Counted from the first letter of the stretch, positions 55,401-62,557 are shown. The stretch is DNA of 64,000 nt from Eustoma russellianum (GCA_036186865.1 AP025074.1:13130758-13194757); one strand, 5' to 3'. Numbers and translations: made by a program. Notes: generated by a model not told the origin, from the sequence alone.

Positions 55401-58400
55401 TTCTATGTAGTAAGTGGAATGGAAAAGTTAATATTATTGATAAATTGATCTTAAATAGGATATTATATGTGCCTAAACTTTAATTTGTTGTCAAGTTGGA
55501 AAGATTACAAGAGATAATAACCGTATAGCATGTTTACCACCTTTTGAATGCTGTTTTTAGGACAAGAAAATGAAGAAATAATTGGTAATGCTAAAAACAC
55601 AAATTAAGCACTTTAATTTTGAAGTTGGAAAGTTTGGAAGTACATATTTCAACTCTTAAATGGTAGAACAAGATAGAGCAGAAAGTAGTGACTCTAGGAT
55701 TTTTTTTTTTTTTTTTGTAAGTAACATTCTCATTGAATCAAATAGCAATTTACATAGGTTGATACTCATAAGAACATAATCATTAGTATGGCTTGGACTA
55801 CTATAAGTGGCAGCTTGCAATATTCTTACCAAGGTCCACTGACAACCTTTACAAAATACTAAGGTCCAAGCATCCTCAAAATATAAACAAGATCTTACTG
55901 GATAGCTCCAACTTGAACAAAATGATCACCCTCAAGCTCACATATATAATAGCAACCGCTGACGCTGAGTATCCGAAAAGGTAACAAAACAACGGTTGAG
56001 TAAATGTTACAAAATAACAGTTCATTCTTCTATGGTATAGAAGACTAGGATCCAAATTTTTTGTACTTGAAATATTTAATGCCGAAGTTATTTTGTAAAG
56101 TAAGCCCTAAGGATAATTTACGTGAATCATGTCAGTTAGCTAACAAAGTTATCCTGCTAAGGTTTAACAGTCAACACTTCCATTAAATCTTGTTCTTTCT
56201 TATATTTGGGTCCCTCCAGGACAACAAACATCACGGAACAAGAAGGATTGTGACATTTGTTGATGATCATACTAGAGTTACTTAGGTATATTCGATGAAA
56301 AAAATCAAAAGTAAGTCAAATCTGTAAGAATTACTTTATTCTAATAAGAAATCAGTTTAACTACATTATCAAGACCTAAAGCCTAATAAAGCTGCAAAGT
56401 ATTTAGAAGGCTTCATCTAACAGTTTATGCATGAAAATAGAATCTATTATCAAACATCATATGTATACACACCTCAACATAATGGAGTAGCTGAAAGAAA
56501 GAATAGGCATTTACTTGAAGTAACCAGACTTTAATGAAAGTCCTTAAACACTATTGGGAAGAAGCTGTACATACTTAATTAACAAACTGTCTTCTAGGAT
56601 TCTTTCATTTAGAACACCTAGAGAAGTGTTTCAGGAATCCTTTCCTAAAACAAAGGTACTATCTAATATATCTTTTAAGCTGTTTGGTTGTGCTGCTTAT
56701 GTATATTTACAGACACATCAGAGGAGTAAGCTTAATCCTAGATTAGTTAAGTGTATTTTTCTGGATACTCAGGATCACAAAAGTGTATAAGTGCTATTGA
56801 GCAAACACAAGGAAGATGTATGTTACTCTAGCTGTCACATTTGATGAACAACATACATTTTATGATTATTAAGATAGTATTAACAATCAAACAAGATGAC
56901 TTACGGACAGCAGTAGATGTTCTTACAAGTTACAACTAGCACTCTTGAACCAGTAGATGGAAATCTGCATATTACAGATAAGATATCTGATGAAGATAGA
57001 AAACCAGATCAAACAGATTGTATTAAATAGACCACCTATTATTTAACTTCATGAATAATGTGTGTACAATTTCTGATAAAAGAAACTAACCGAATTTAAG
57101 TTCTTGGCGAAGGGATAAGCTACGACAGCGAGAGTAGTGAGTGGCTGGTGGTATTGGTATTAAAATGGGAAAGAATTCCAAAAGAACAAACTATGCTTTC
57201 TTGCTTCGTATAATATAAAGTAGGGATTTTTCCCTCCTTATTTGTTGTAGTTTTATGAATTAAGCCATGAAGTGTACATCAGCCAAATGGAAGCTTTATT
57301 CAAGCCAAGTTTTTGTGTTAAATTTTTATCTTGTTTTTCTTCTCATACCCAGGATCAGTAAAAGTTAGAGGTAAGATATAAGTTTTTCTACTGGTAAAAT
57401 ATAATATTCTTGATGGCTATAAACTTAAGGAGATTTAAAAAAGCAAGCCAGCACATCAACCAAAAAGGATCAGATGCATTAAGTTCCCTTTATGTAGAAA
57501 TACATAACCAAATACCACAATGAAGGTTAAACCACTTGCTAAATTGGAGATACCCAAAAAGATTGCAACCACCTAAGAAGGGCTGCTAATTTAGTACAAC
57601 AAAGGAATTCTGTGCCTAAATTGAACTAAATACAGTTGGGTGCTGCCCCTTGAACTATCTGTATATGCATTAGCTCTGACCTCTTTCTATTTCAGTTATG
57701 GTGCTGATAAAAGGAGACAACCAAAGTGTCTGTGACCAGAGTAGCTACATCTAACCGTATTAATTAAGAAAATGCTAGTAGGTTAAAGATTCACCAAGAA
57801 GAATTGCAAGCTCTATAATCAACAGCGAAAGTCTACCTTTTTGCCATGAGCTGTAAAATAAAAATCCAGCAGATCAAGGTGAAAAAGTCCATCAGGATAT
57901 TTGATACCACAAAATCAAGTGCAACAAGAACTATCAATCAAACTTTTACAATTAAGTCGTCCCAAAATAGATCAATGTTAATCAATGGATCAAGAATGTC
58001 CTCCTACCTGCATCTTGAGAACACTAGTTTTGTCAGTAGCAGTGAGCACACCACCTTCTGACCGGTCAGATAAGAATCCAGACACCAATATAAATGCTGC
58101 AAACCCCATCATGACCATAAAAAAGCTGGAACCAATCCCAATAGCAGGCCCAACATAAACCCCACCACCACCAAAACCAAAAGGTGAGGGAGCATAATAC
58201 GGAACAGAGTATGCAAAGCTTGATTCTGCAGACGTCCGTGGCACAGAATAGCTCCTGGATGACGAATATGATGACCGGGAAGGTGATGAAAATGATTTGC
58301 CACCCATTCTGCCGCCGGAGGCAGCCAATGCTGAATTGGGATCATTAATCAACAACAAACCCACAAGCACTGCAGCCACAGCTGGGTTCTGTAAGGCCTT

Positions 58401-58685
58401 AAGGGCCTTCCGGACTGCTTTAGCAAGTTTTTGAAGAGGGTTCACCTCAGCTGAAACTTCATCATTGTATAAAACTCCAGAGCCATCATTGTGACGGGCT
58501 TTATTGGTCGAATTGCTTGTAAAGAAGCATTTAAGACTAGCTGGACGAGGTCTTTGAGCTGTTTTGTGGGAGCAAAAGAAGGATTGACATGGATATTGAG
58601 AGAAAAATAGAGGGTTCCATCTGAGGCTTGACTTATGAGGCAAGAAAAGAGATGGGGGCTTAACAAGTGTTGTAGAGTTGGCCAT
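43395..58685 (-). CDS. FLAP1: Chloroplast DUF1517 protein, FLAP1-like; six exons, 402 aa
   Basis: Exons on the minus strand: 58685-58008, 51776-51674, 45286-45231, 44884-44720, 43678-43565, 43487-43395. All introns are GT-AG, phases agree, and the joined frame is 1,209 nt with stop. Residues 1-60 are Ser-rich and basic, a plausible plastid transit peptide. 101-120 is hydrophobic (AAVLVGLLLI), 121-155 Ser-rich (SYSSSRSYS), 170-180 Gly-rich, and 184-205 a membrane segment (SFFMVMMGFAAFILVSGFL). The rest is the soluble DUF1517 part with DLDRIAESADTSTSEGL, LLRHPDYCIS and a final LLEDYPLLRPL. Arabidopsis FLAP1, of this family, acts in chloroplast proton homeostasis and photoprotection under fluctuating light. 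Orthology is inferred from memory of the family, not searched. Introns 1 and 2 (6.2 and 6.4 kb) are swollen by retroelements. Confidence 0.85.
43565..43678 (-). CDS. FLAP1: Exon 5 of the FLAP1-like gene
   Basis: Acceptor AATTATAG precedes GTA ACA ATT. It encodes VTILVAAEGVHKLPTINGN and continues to ASIPSSKTL (38 codons). Donor is GTAATTG. Confidence 0.9.
43967..44037 (-). mobile_element. Truncated Au-like SINE in intron 4
   Basis: ACAACGACGACGACAAC then ATTACCC...CTATAGCGGGGTATAGAAGGTCGGATGT is the reverse of an Au/TS-type SINE 3' end (tail GTTGTTGTTGTTG). It shares this pattern with the copy at 53897. Sense orientation equals that of the host gene. The 5' part is not recognisable. Confidence 0.55.
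44720..44884 (-). CDS. FLAP1: Exon 4 of the FLAP1-like gene
   Basis: Acceptor AATGCAG precedes GCT GAT. It encodes 55 residues beginning ADIKRSMEEGEKRFNQLS and ending FSNEYIV. Donor is GTTAGGG, phase 0. Confidence 0.9.
45231..45286 (-). CDS. FLAP1: Exon 3 of the FLAP1-like gene
   Basis: Acceptor TTTCAG precedes AGACAACT, completing the Glu codon. It encodes TTLALLRHPDYCISAYSS, with donor GTAAGG. At 56 nt it is too short for simple ORF detection. It lies 217 bases from the intronic Copia insertion. Confidence 0.9.
45504..45729 (-). repeat. 3' LTR of the intronic Copia
   Basis: Minus strand TGTTGAAAAGAATAG (45729) to ATTTGTCTTTA (45504). A TATATATAAAGG box lies about 45625-45640 (minus TATATAAAGG). 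A purine tract (TTGAAAGGGCG) on the minus strand directly precedes it. Confidence 0.9.
45724..47750 (-). pseudogene. Intronic Copia reverse transcriptase and RNase H, broken
   Basis: Frame 47750-47073 contains the linker and the RT start (SHPKWNAAVQKEMTALVNNQ; VVGCKWVFSIKYN). After a frameshift, VAKGFT is followed by a TAA and THGIDYLETFAPVAKL (stop near 47055). Frame 46983-46081 has MQLDVKNAFLNGNLDEVVF, ALYGLKQSPREWFRRFT, an intact VYVDDI near 46680, DLGYLRYFLGMEIG and the RNase H DADWGG. A frameshift near 46110 and a stop near 45948 split RNase H. The end reads KHIEIDRHFIREK and VADIFTKAV. Confidence 0.85.
47891..48644 (-). pseudogene. Intronic Copia GAG-pre-integrase and integrase, frameshifted
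   Basis: Frame 48644-48360 carries the HHCC zinc site (WHKRLGHPNF...CEICEFAKQ) and DIWGPSRVSNI. It then loses frame where the first catalytic Asp region should be. Frame 48262-47891 gives HTPQQNGVAERKNRHLLEV (catalytic Glu) and VPKFYWGEAVLTATYLINR. The second Asp motif is disrupted around 48270 (IRTEMVW...). At least two frameshifts are present. Confidence 0.8.
48623..50239 (-). CDS. Intronic Copia gag and protease ORF (538 codons)
   Basis: The gag capsid-like UBN2 region spans residues about 15-210 (LNSHNYLSWSKAVELFVMGR; YSQLTRLWQQLD; RFLQGLHKEFDAVRSRLLGM). A CCHC knuckle CKFCKRLGHTYDNC lies near 258-271. A Ser/Gln-rich linker and the aspartic protease (WIIDSGASDHMT, near residue 400) follow. 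The final 30 codons are out of frame with pol: a frameshift near 48640 separates it from the GAG-pre-integrase. The ATG is followed by PPSVTPML, with a poly-Ser/Pro leader upstream. It would form the particle and cleave the polyprotein if intact. Confidence 0.85.
   Translation of the reverse strand: MPPSVTPMLDSNPIMVTNHKLNSHNYLSWSKAVELFVMGRGKDDYLYGHMQVLVVTDPLYRQWKTENAMIMSWLISSMTPEIGDNFILYQTASGIWKAARELYSQKDNVAEIYELETQITELKQGDQLVSAYYSQLTRLWQQLDTYETHNWSSPADDLAFRKFIEKKRVFRFLQGLHKEFDAVRSRLLGMKPFPTPNTAFSEVRMEESRIKVVIGSSSISSSVSEGSALATTTNSETITSTTALTSYKGSNNKPYCKFCKRLGHTYDNCYSRPDSKVQRPPRSFGSNWKSNSSNWRGPGNDYWKGGRGQGRPQSSMAHLVSQMDTEPVSQSSLQSESQSSNPIQQQLDAIFKILGQQNLDKPSSETSTISTAIMAHQTGTSDSLYDSTKHTVWIIDSGASDHMTNKKHLLMDFECFLSPRYVQVATGFRVSVLGKGTVTLSNHLILKLNDVLYIPNLSFSLISVRRLTLDNHCLASFSPSEVIFQGISTGRGLAMLSLSMDSTFLDLRGLIVVRVVLLELKKIPDNLTKIVFCFGINV
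50965..50984 (-). other. Primer binding site of the intronic Copia
   Basis: Minus strand TGGTATCAGAGCTAGAAGCT starts at the base after the 5' LTR. TGGTATCAGAGC is complementary to the 3' end of initiator Met tRNA. Confidence 0.85.
50985..51207 (-). repeat. 5' LTR of the intronic Copia
   Basis: Minus strand TGTTGAAAAGAATAG (51207) to ATTGTCTTTA (50985); same content as the 3' LTR. Confidence 0.9.
51674..51776 (-). CDS. FLAP1: Exon 2 of the FLAP1-like gene
   Basis: Acceptor ...TTTGAAG precedes GTT GCC TTA. The exon encodes VALLGLGRSLQKDLDRIAES and ADTSTSEGLSYVLT, plus the first base (G) of a split Glu codon. Donor is GTAAATTC. Confidence 0.9.
52106..52250 (-). mobile_element. Possible antisense retroposon tail in intron 1
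   Basis: A T run followed by GTAAGTAAAATTTCATATATAAGCC resembles the tail start of the inserts at 52809 and 55701 (T run, then G[T/G]MAAGTMAMATT). The right border and a target duplication were not found, so extent is approximate. Confidence 0.35.
52809..53109 (-). mobile_element. 300-bp antisense retroposon in intron 1
   Basis: The left side has T8 then GGCAAGTCAAATTTTCATAC. Flanks AACTCAAAAATC (52797-52808) and AACTCAAAAACC (53110-53121) form a 12-bp near-perfect target duplication. No coding domain is present. It is either a SINE or a 5'-truncated LINE tail; a Pol III promoter was not recognised. Confidence 0.55.
53400..53800 (+). repeat. Possible old solo LTR in intron 1
   Basis: TTTTTAAACCTATAAATAGGCC (TATA box at about 53504) is followed 70 bases later by AAGAATAAAAGTTGAAAAG and then leader-like sequence. 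This is the spacing of an LTR promoter and polyadenylation region. Borders and duplication were not found. Confidence 0.35.
53897..54030 (-). mobile_element. Au-like SINE in intron 1
   Basis: The plus strand shows ACAACAACAACAACAA, TTACCCCATTGCC, TATGGCGGGATATAGGGGGTCGGATGT, ACACAACCATACCC and AGAGGTTGTTTTCCGATGACCC. Reversed, this is the body and GTTGTTGTTG tail of the Au/TS SINE family known from many angiosperms. The Pol III box region at the right is decayed. Orientation is the same as the host gene. Confidence 0.7.
54250..57040 (+). pseudogene. Old antisense Copia remnant in intron 1
   Basis: Across shifting frames: a UBN2 gag piece (PDISGDFMIYETTAKIWDAV; SELHEVEAQLHEIKQENL; NKYYTQLTK at 54440-54615), RSDFDSARSRIVSIKPLLS (54733), protease-like DFRASYHMTHNGS (55300), integrase DDHTRVT (56265) and the INKLSSRILSFRTPREVFQE to YVYLQ block at 56580-56710. 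RT and RNase H are missing. It is opposite in orientation to the host gene and interrupted by the insert at 55701-56044. The intron 2 Copia gag resembles it, so the families may be related. Confidence 0.7.
55701..56044 (-). mobile_element. 344-bp antisense retroposon nested in the old Copia
   Basis: A run of 16 T (55701-55716) is followed by GTAAGTAACATTCTCATTGAATCAA. This is the reverse of a common plant LINE/SINE tail (TTGATTCAATGAGAATG-TTACTTAC-A(n)). CTAGGAT occurs on both sides (55694-55700, 56045-56051) as a 7-bp duplication. No coding content is recognised. Confidence 0.55.
58008..58685 (-). CDS. FLAP1: Exon 1 of the FLAP1-like gene (codons 1-226)
   Basis: ATG at 58685-58683 starts the transit-peptide-like N-terminus. 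The exon ends ...AAG ATG CAG at 58008, followed by donor GTAGGAGG, phase 0. Without splicing, the frame would stop five codons into the intron. No upstream in-frame ATG competes. Confidence 0.9.
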
Positions 58686-59649
58686 GTGAATTGATATGGG
58701 TTCCCAAGCAGGAAAACGAAGAAAAGATAGAGCAGTGGGAGAAGATCCCTTGATGTTTCGTTTTCTCGATTAACTTTAATTATAATTGTAATAGTTGGAG
58801 CAAAGGATGGAAGAAAGGGAGAGGCAGAGGAGGTGAGGCGTGGAGGACTGATGAATTGAAACCAGAAGATGGAAATCTGAGGCGGGGGCCAAGGCCAATG
58901 GATTGCAATTACATTTGGATAGCGTTTAGATTTTCTTTCTTTCCTAAAATTAACTTTTTTTTTTTTTCTTTCCTAAAATTAACTTGGAAATAGGAAGATT
59001 TTGTTCTCAAACATCAAAATGGATTGGGATAACGAGAATTACATTTTATTTTTGGCCGCGCCTAGATACATAATACGGGTCAAGTTTTGTTTATGACTAG
59101 AAGTTGTTGTTATTATTTTCAACATATAATTTACGAATAAAATACAAATACCAAAATTTTTTGAAAATTCTCATTTTTTAGGCATAACGTGATCACATGT
59201 GTGTACGGTCACAGTGTTAAACATATCATAATCTTAGTATAATTATGATCCCGACGTGTACATCGTAATCTGATGTATACGAAAATAAAGTTTGAATTTT
59301 GTAAAAAGTTTTGAATCAGACGAGTACACCATTATTTCTCTGTATACATCAAAATTCAAGGTTGAAGTTCATGAGGAGCAAATTCTATTCATAACATGGA
59401 CCGACCGGCCTCTCTCTATTTCTCCGACATTTTCTTTATGTACTTGGTCATTTTCATGTTTGAAAATATATTTCTGTGTTTTTCTGATTTGGGCTCAAAA
59501 ATAAAAATCACGGATTCCATCAAAACTTAGCGAAAATATTGAAACAAATGAAATTGTATATACACACACACAAAATCATGGATTACAGATATATGTATTT
59601 GAAAGTTTATATATGTGTTTTTATGTGAATAAAAATCGCGGACTATATA
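58686..59649 (-). promoter_or_regulatory. 5' UTR and promoter region of the FLAP1-like gene
   Basis: All regulatory sequence between the ATG at 58685 and the Gypsy LTR at 59650 must fit in about 960 bp, unless it extends past the insertion. Minus-strand sequence just upstream of the ATG is CT-rich (about 58690-58830), as in many plant 5' UTRs. I see no convincing TATA box. A 25-bp direct duplication TTTCTTTCCTAAAATTAACTT lies at about 58931-58985. Distal sequence (59100-59640) is AT-rich and unidentified. Confidence 0.4.
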
Positions 59650-59884
59650 TGTTATGCCCCGCACCCTCCGTAGGGTAATTAAAAGGCAAAGAAAGATTTT
59701 ACGGGAATTAATGACGGTCAACGGAAATTAAGTAGACATTAATATGGGGATTAATTAGAAATTAATGAGGAGATTTAATATTAGAATTTATTTATATTTA
59801 ATTTAGGATTAAATAATTAAGTTTATCCTTTAAGATAAATAGAGAATAGATATAATTTAGAAACACCAAATCTTCCCCCATCCA

Positions 59885-59910
59885 TATAAAAACTGACTAA
59901 CGTCAGTTTT
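59885..59910 (+). promoter_or_regulatory. LTR A TATA box and overlapping hairpin
   Basis: TATAAAAA at 59885-59892 is the best TATA candidate in this LTR. It overlaps AAAACTGAC (59889-59897), which pairs with GTCAGTTTT (59902-59910) around TAAC, a perfect 9-bp stem. Transcription would start about 30 bases downstream, giving a leader of roughly 2.3 kb before the primer site. Confidence 0.5.
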
Positions 59911-60499
59911 CCCTCATTCGCAGAAAGAAACGACGTTCCTTTCCCTTGGCGATTGAGGCTCCTCTGCAACCCTAGAGAACTCTCTCCCAGGAATCCATCC
60001 AACTCTCATCCGTTCTTCAATCCGTCTTCGAGTAATCAAAGGCAAGTAATCTGTTTATAAGTTCTTACAATTTGCGAAAGAAAACGGCCTATTTTAATTA
60101 TCAAATTGGATCACCATGCAGTAGATTTGTTCTTGATTATTTGTATACGATCTATGTGATTTGTTTTCGTGATTTGGCCAATGTATATGGAAAAGCTTTT
60201 GTTGATGTTGTTGATTATGTGAAATCATGCAAATCCTTATCCCTTGAATCCCCTCTTGATGTGATTGCGTGGATGCGTGGGTTTGAGAGAGAAAGGAAGG
60301 ATTTTTTGGTTGTTGTGATGGATGAGTCGTGTGTTAGGCTTGAATCTGTGATTTGTAATTGTGTAGCGTTTAATTCGTAGTTTAAGCACGAGATTATAGC
60401 AGGGTTTAGGCTTGGATTGATTGGGATGAAGTTTGGGATCAATTGGAGTTATGGTTTTGTAGTTTCTGCGAAAATCGCAAAGTTTCTGTGCTGGAATCG

Positions 60500-60828
60500 T
60501 GGACATCGATCGATCGATGTGAGGGGATGAAGTACATAGATCGATCGATGTGAGGGGATGAAGTACATAGATCGATCGATGTGAGGGTATGATGTCCTCT
60601 GATGGACATCGATCGATCGATGTGAGGGGATGAAGTCACTTCGATCGATCGATGTAGGAAGAACTGAGAGATCGATGTCCTCTGATGGACATCGATCGAT
60701 CGATGTGAGGGTATGAAGTACATAGATCGATCGATGTGAGGGGATGAAGTACATAGATCGATCGATGTGAGGGTATGATGTCCTCTGATGGACATCGATC
60801 GATCGATGTGAGGGGATGATGTCCCCCA
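60500..60828 (+). repeat. Tandem array of ATCGATCGATCGATGTGAGG units in LTR A
   Basis: About nine units of roughly 34 bp alternate between GGACATCGATCGATCGATGT and CATAGATCGATCGATGT, each followed by GAGGG(G/T)ATGA(A/T)GT. A higher-order duplication is visible: 60600-60635 is nearly repeated at 60680-60715 and 60782-60815. Every unit contains the self-complementary ATCGATCGAT. Confidence 0.9.
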
Positions 60829-61237
60829 GTTTTGTGGAAAAATAGGGAAAGAAAGAGGGAAGCTTGGGGAATCTTCGGGTGACCTTAGAGGCTTCTTAAG
60901 ACCTGATTAAAGGTAGTCTAAGTCTTGGGAACATGACCTAGGATGGTGAATCAATATTGGTGACTTAAATGGGTTCTCGAACCGAGTTTCAACATGAATG
61001 ACTTAAGAGGGTTAGGAGATGAACGTACAAGGTGTCTTAGAGTTCAAGGATGGAAAGATAGGGATACTCTCGTTGGGTTGTGAACTTTAGAATCAAAGTT
61101 AAGCGTTGATAAGCAAGTGGAAGCCTAAGATTTTGATGTGTCAGTTAGGAAAAGCTTGTGCGTGTTGCTTGTACTTGCGCATGTGAATATGTACTGCATA
61201 CGTGAATGTGAAATGTGAATGTACAAGGAGTCTGCAT

Positions 61238-61256
61238 CATGGCACGTGCATTGCAT
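61238..61256 (+). promoter_or_regulatory. CACGTG box, identical to LTR D
   Basis: CATGGCACGTGCATTGCAT here is identical over 19 bases to the minus strand of 8215-8233. In both LTRs it lies 5' of the hairpin array. Confidence 0.45.
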
Positions 61257-61274
61257 AAGGTTTTGAAAAAGAAA

Positions 61275-61288
61275 TGTGCTTCGGCACA
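61275..61288 (+). other. TGTGC-TTCG-GCACA hairpin
   Basis: A 5-bp stem closes with C-G on a TTCG loop. In RNA this is the unusually stable C(UUCG)G tetraloop. It sits 18 bases before the first unit of the tandem hairpin array. Confidence 0.6.
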
Positions 61289-61305
61289 GATTTGCGAAGG
61301 TGAAA

Positions 61306-61582
61306 TGCAATGTTAACCGGGATGGAAATTTAAGCCGGGGTGCATTGCAGGACACAAAAGACTGTAACGTTAACCGGGATGGAAATTTAAGCCGGGGTGC
61401 GTTACAGGGTATAAAGTCCTCTACAATGTTAATCGGGATGGAAATATAAGCCGAGGTGCATTGTAGAGTTTACGAGAGCTGTGATGTTAATCGGGATGGA
61501 AATATAAGCCGAGGTGCATCACAGAGCATACGAGCTTGTAACGTTAACCGGGATGGAAATATAAGCCGGGGTGCGTTACAAG
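61306..61582 (+). other. Five tandem hairpins with covarying arms in LTR A
   Basis: Outer arms: TGCAATG/CATTGCA (61306, 61343), CTGTAACG/CGTTACAG (61362, 61400), CTCTACAATG/CATTGTAGAG (61419, 61459), CTGTGATG/CATCACAG (61479, 61517), CTTGTAACG/CGTTACAAG (61535, 61574). Inside each is TTAA, then a 4-bp inner stem: CCGG/CCGG in units 1, 2, 5 and TCGG/CCGA in units 3, 4. A 14-base loop GATGGAAATTTAAG or GATGGAAATATAAG follows, then GGTG or AGGTG-type 3' side. Period is 56-60 bases. Arms change between units, yet every base pair is kept. Confidence 0.85.
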
Positions 61583-62279
61583 GAAATGAGTTAGGAACCG
61601 GACATTGTTTCATGCATTGCATTGATTTGAAAGAAATGGCTCATGCATATGTGATTGTGTAGCGTAGTGCATTATTTGACATGCATCACGAGAGTCGTTG
61701 TGGTATGAGTGTTTATGTTATTTGATCGACATTGATTTGCTTACTTGCGTTTCAAGCTACTGTACCTGATTTATTACATGTTCCGCTTATATATTTGAGA
61801 ATTACAAGACATGTGCCCCACAATTCCCTCAATTTATCTATTACTCATGTCTTGCCATGCGTTGATCCCGTATGTCTTATAAGTGGGTTACTTGCTAGCG
61901 TTTTTCGCTAAGGGTACTGCCTTTGATCTTGCAGATGAACCCAGTTACGATATGATATTCATTGAGGATGACGGCGAGTGGGCTGAATGGGACGGTTAGA
62001 GTGCATTTTGAGGAAATAGTTGAGACAGTGTTGTTTATTTCCGTTATTTCGTTTGGTTGAGGGTTTCAGTTGGCAAACATTATGACCAGTTGTTGGGATT
62101 TTAGTTTTTTTTTGATGTACGAGTTAACGGTTGACCTTGGATATATACATGTTTCCGCGTCTACTTTCGTACGTCACTGATGATGTGTACACGAGAGATG
62201 AGATGTCTGGTAGTCTTCTCAGTAAGCTACGACGGGTGCACCGGTTCGGATTCCGCTGTCCGGGTCGGGGCGCTACAGG

Positions 62280-62292
62280 TGGTATCAGAGCC
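62280..62292 (+). other. Primer binding site of the Gypsy element
   Basis: TGGTATCAGAGCC, complementary to the initiator Met tRNA 3' end, begins two bases after LTR A. Confidence 0.85.
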
Positions 62293-62557
62293 TAGGCTTC
62301 AGATCTACCTCGGAAACCTAGGTTATGACATGTAGAGTCTTAAGCAATGATCTTCACCTTAAGTTGATATTTAGGTCTAAGTATATGATCTTAGACATAA
62401 GTTTGATTGGGCTGGGTGTGTGTGAGCGCGATAAAAGTTAATCAATAAATGTTACTCTACTTAGGGTACAAATTCTACCTTGTACAACGCATAGGGGCTT
62501 TCAGTACTTATATTTTTGGAATTACTGAATGCTAATAAGTGTTGATTTTGCAGAAAA

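Larger units (their letters stand above)
59650..62277 (+). mobile_element. LTR A: 5' LTR of a Gypsy element
   Basis: It begins TGTTATGCCCCGCACCC and ends GGGTCGGGGCGCTACA, 2,628 bp, followed after two bases by a Met-tRNA primer binding site. This fixes the orientation of all related LTRs in the window. Contents in order: TATA box with an adjacent hairpin (59885-59910), ATCGATCGAT array (60500-60828), a CACGTG box (61238), a UUCG-type hairpin (61275), five tandem covarying hairpins (61306-61582), and an ATGCATCACG box (61681). Five bases left of the LTR read ATATA. The 3' LTR is beyond the window. Confidence 0.88.

Noticed and set aside
60439..60795. 118-codon repeated peptide (HIDRSMYFIPSHRSID) on the minus strand
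   Set aside because: It is a translation of the palindromic tandem array. The 34-bp unit is not a multiple of three, so the frame changes between units.
60500..60828. Regular repeat-spacer array that could be mistaken for a CRISPR
   Set aside because: The 'spacers' are themselves repeated, the sequence lies in a plant LTR, and no cas genes exist.
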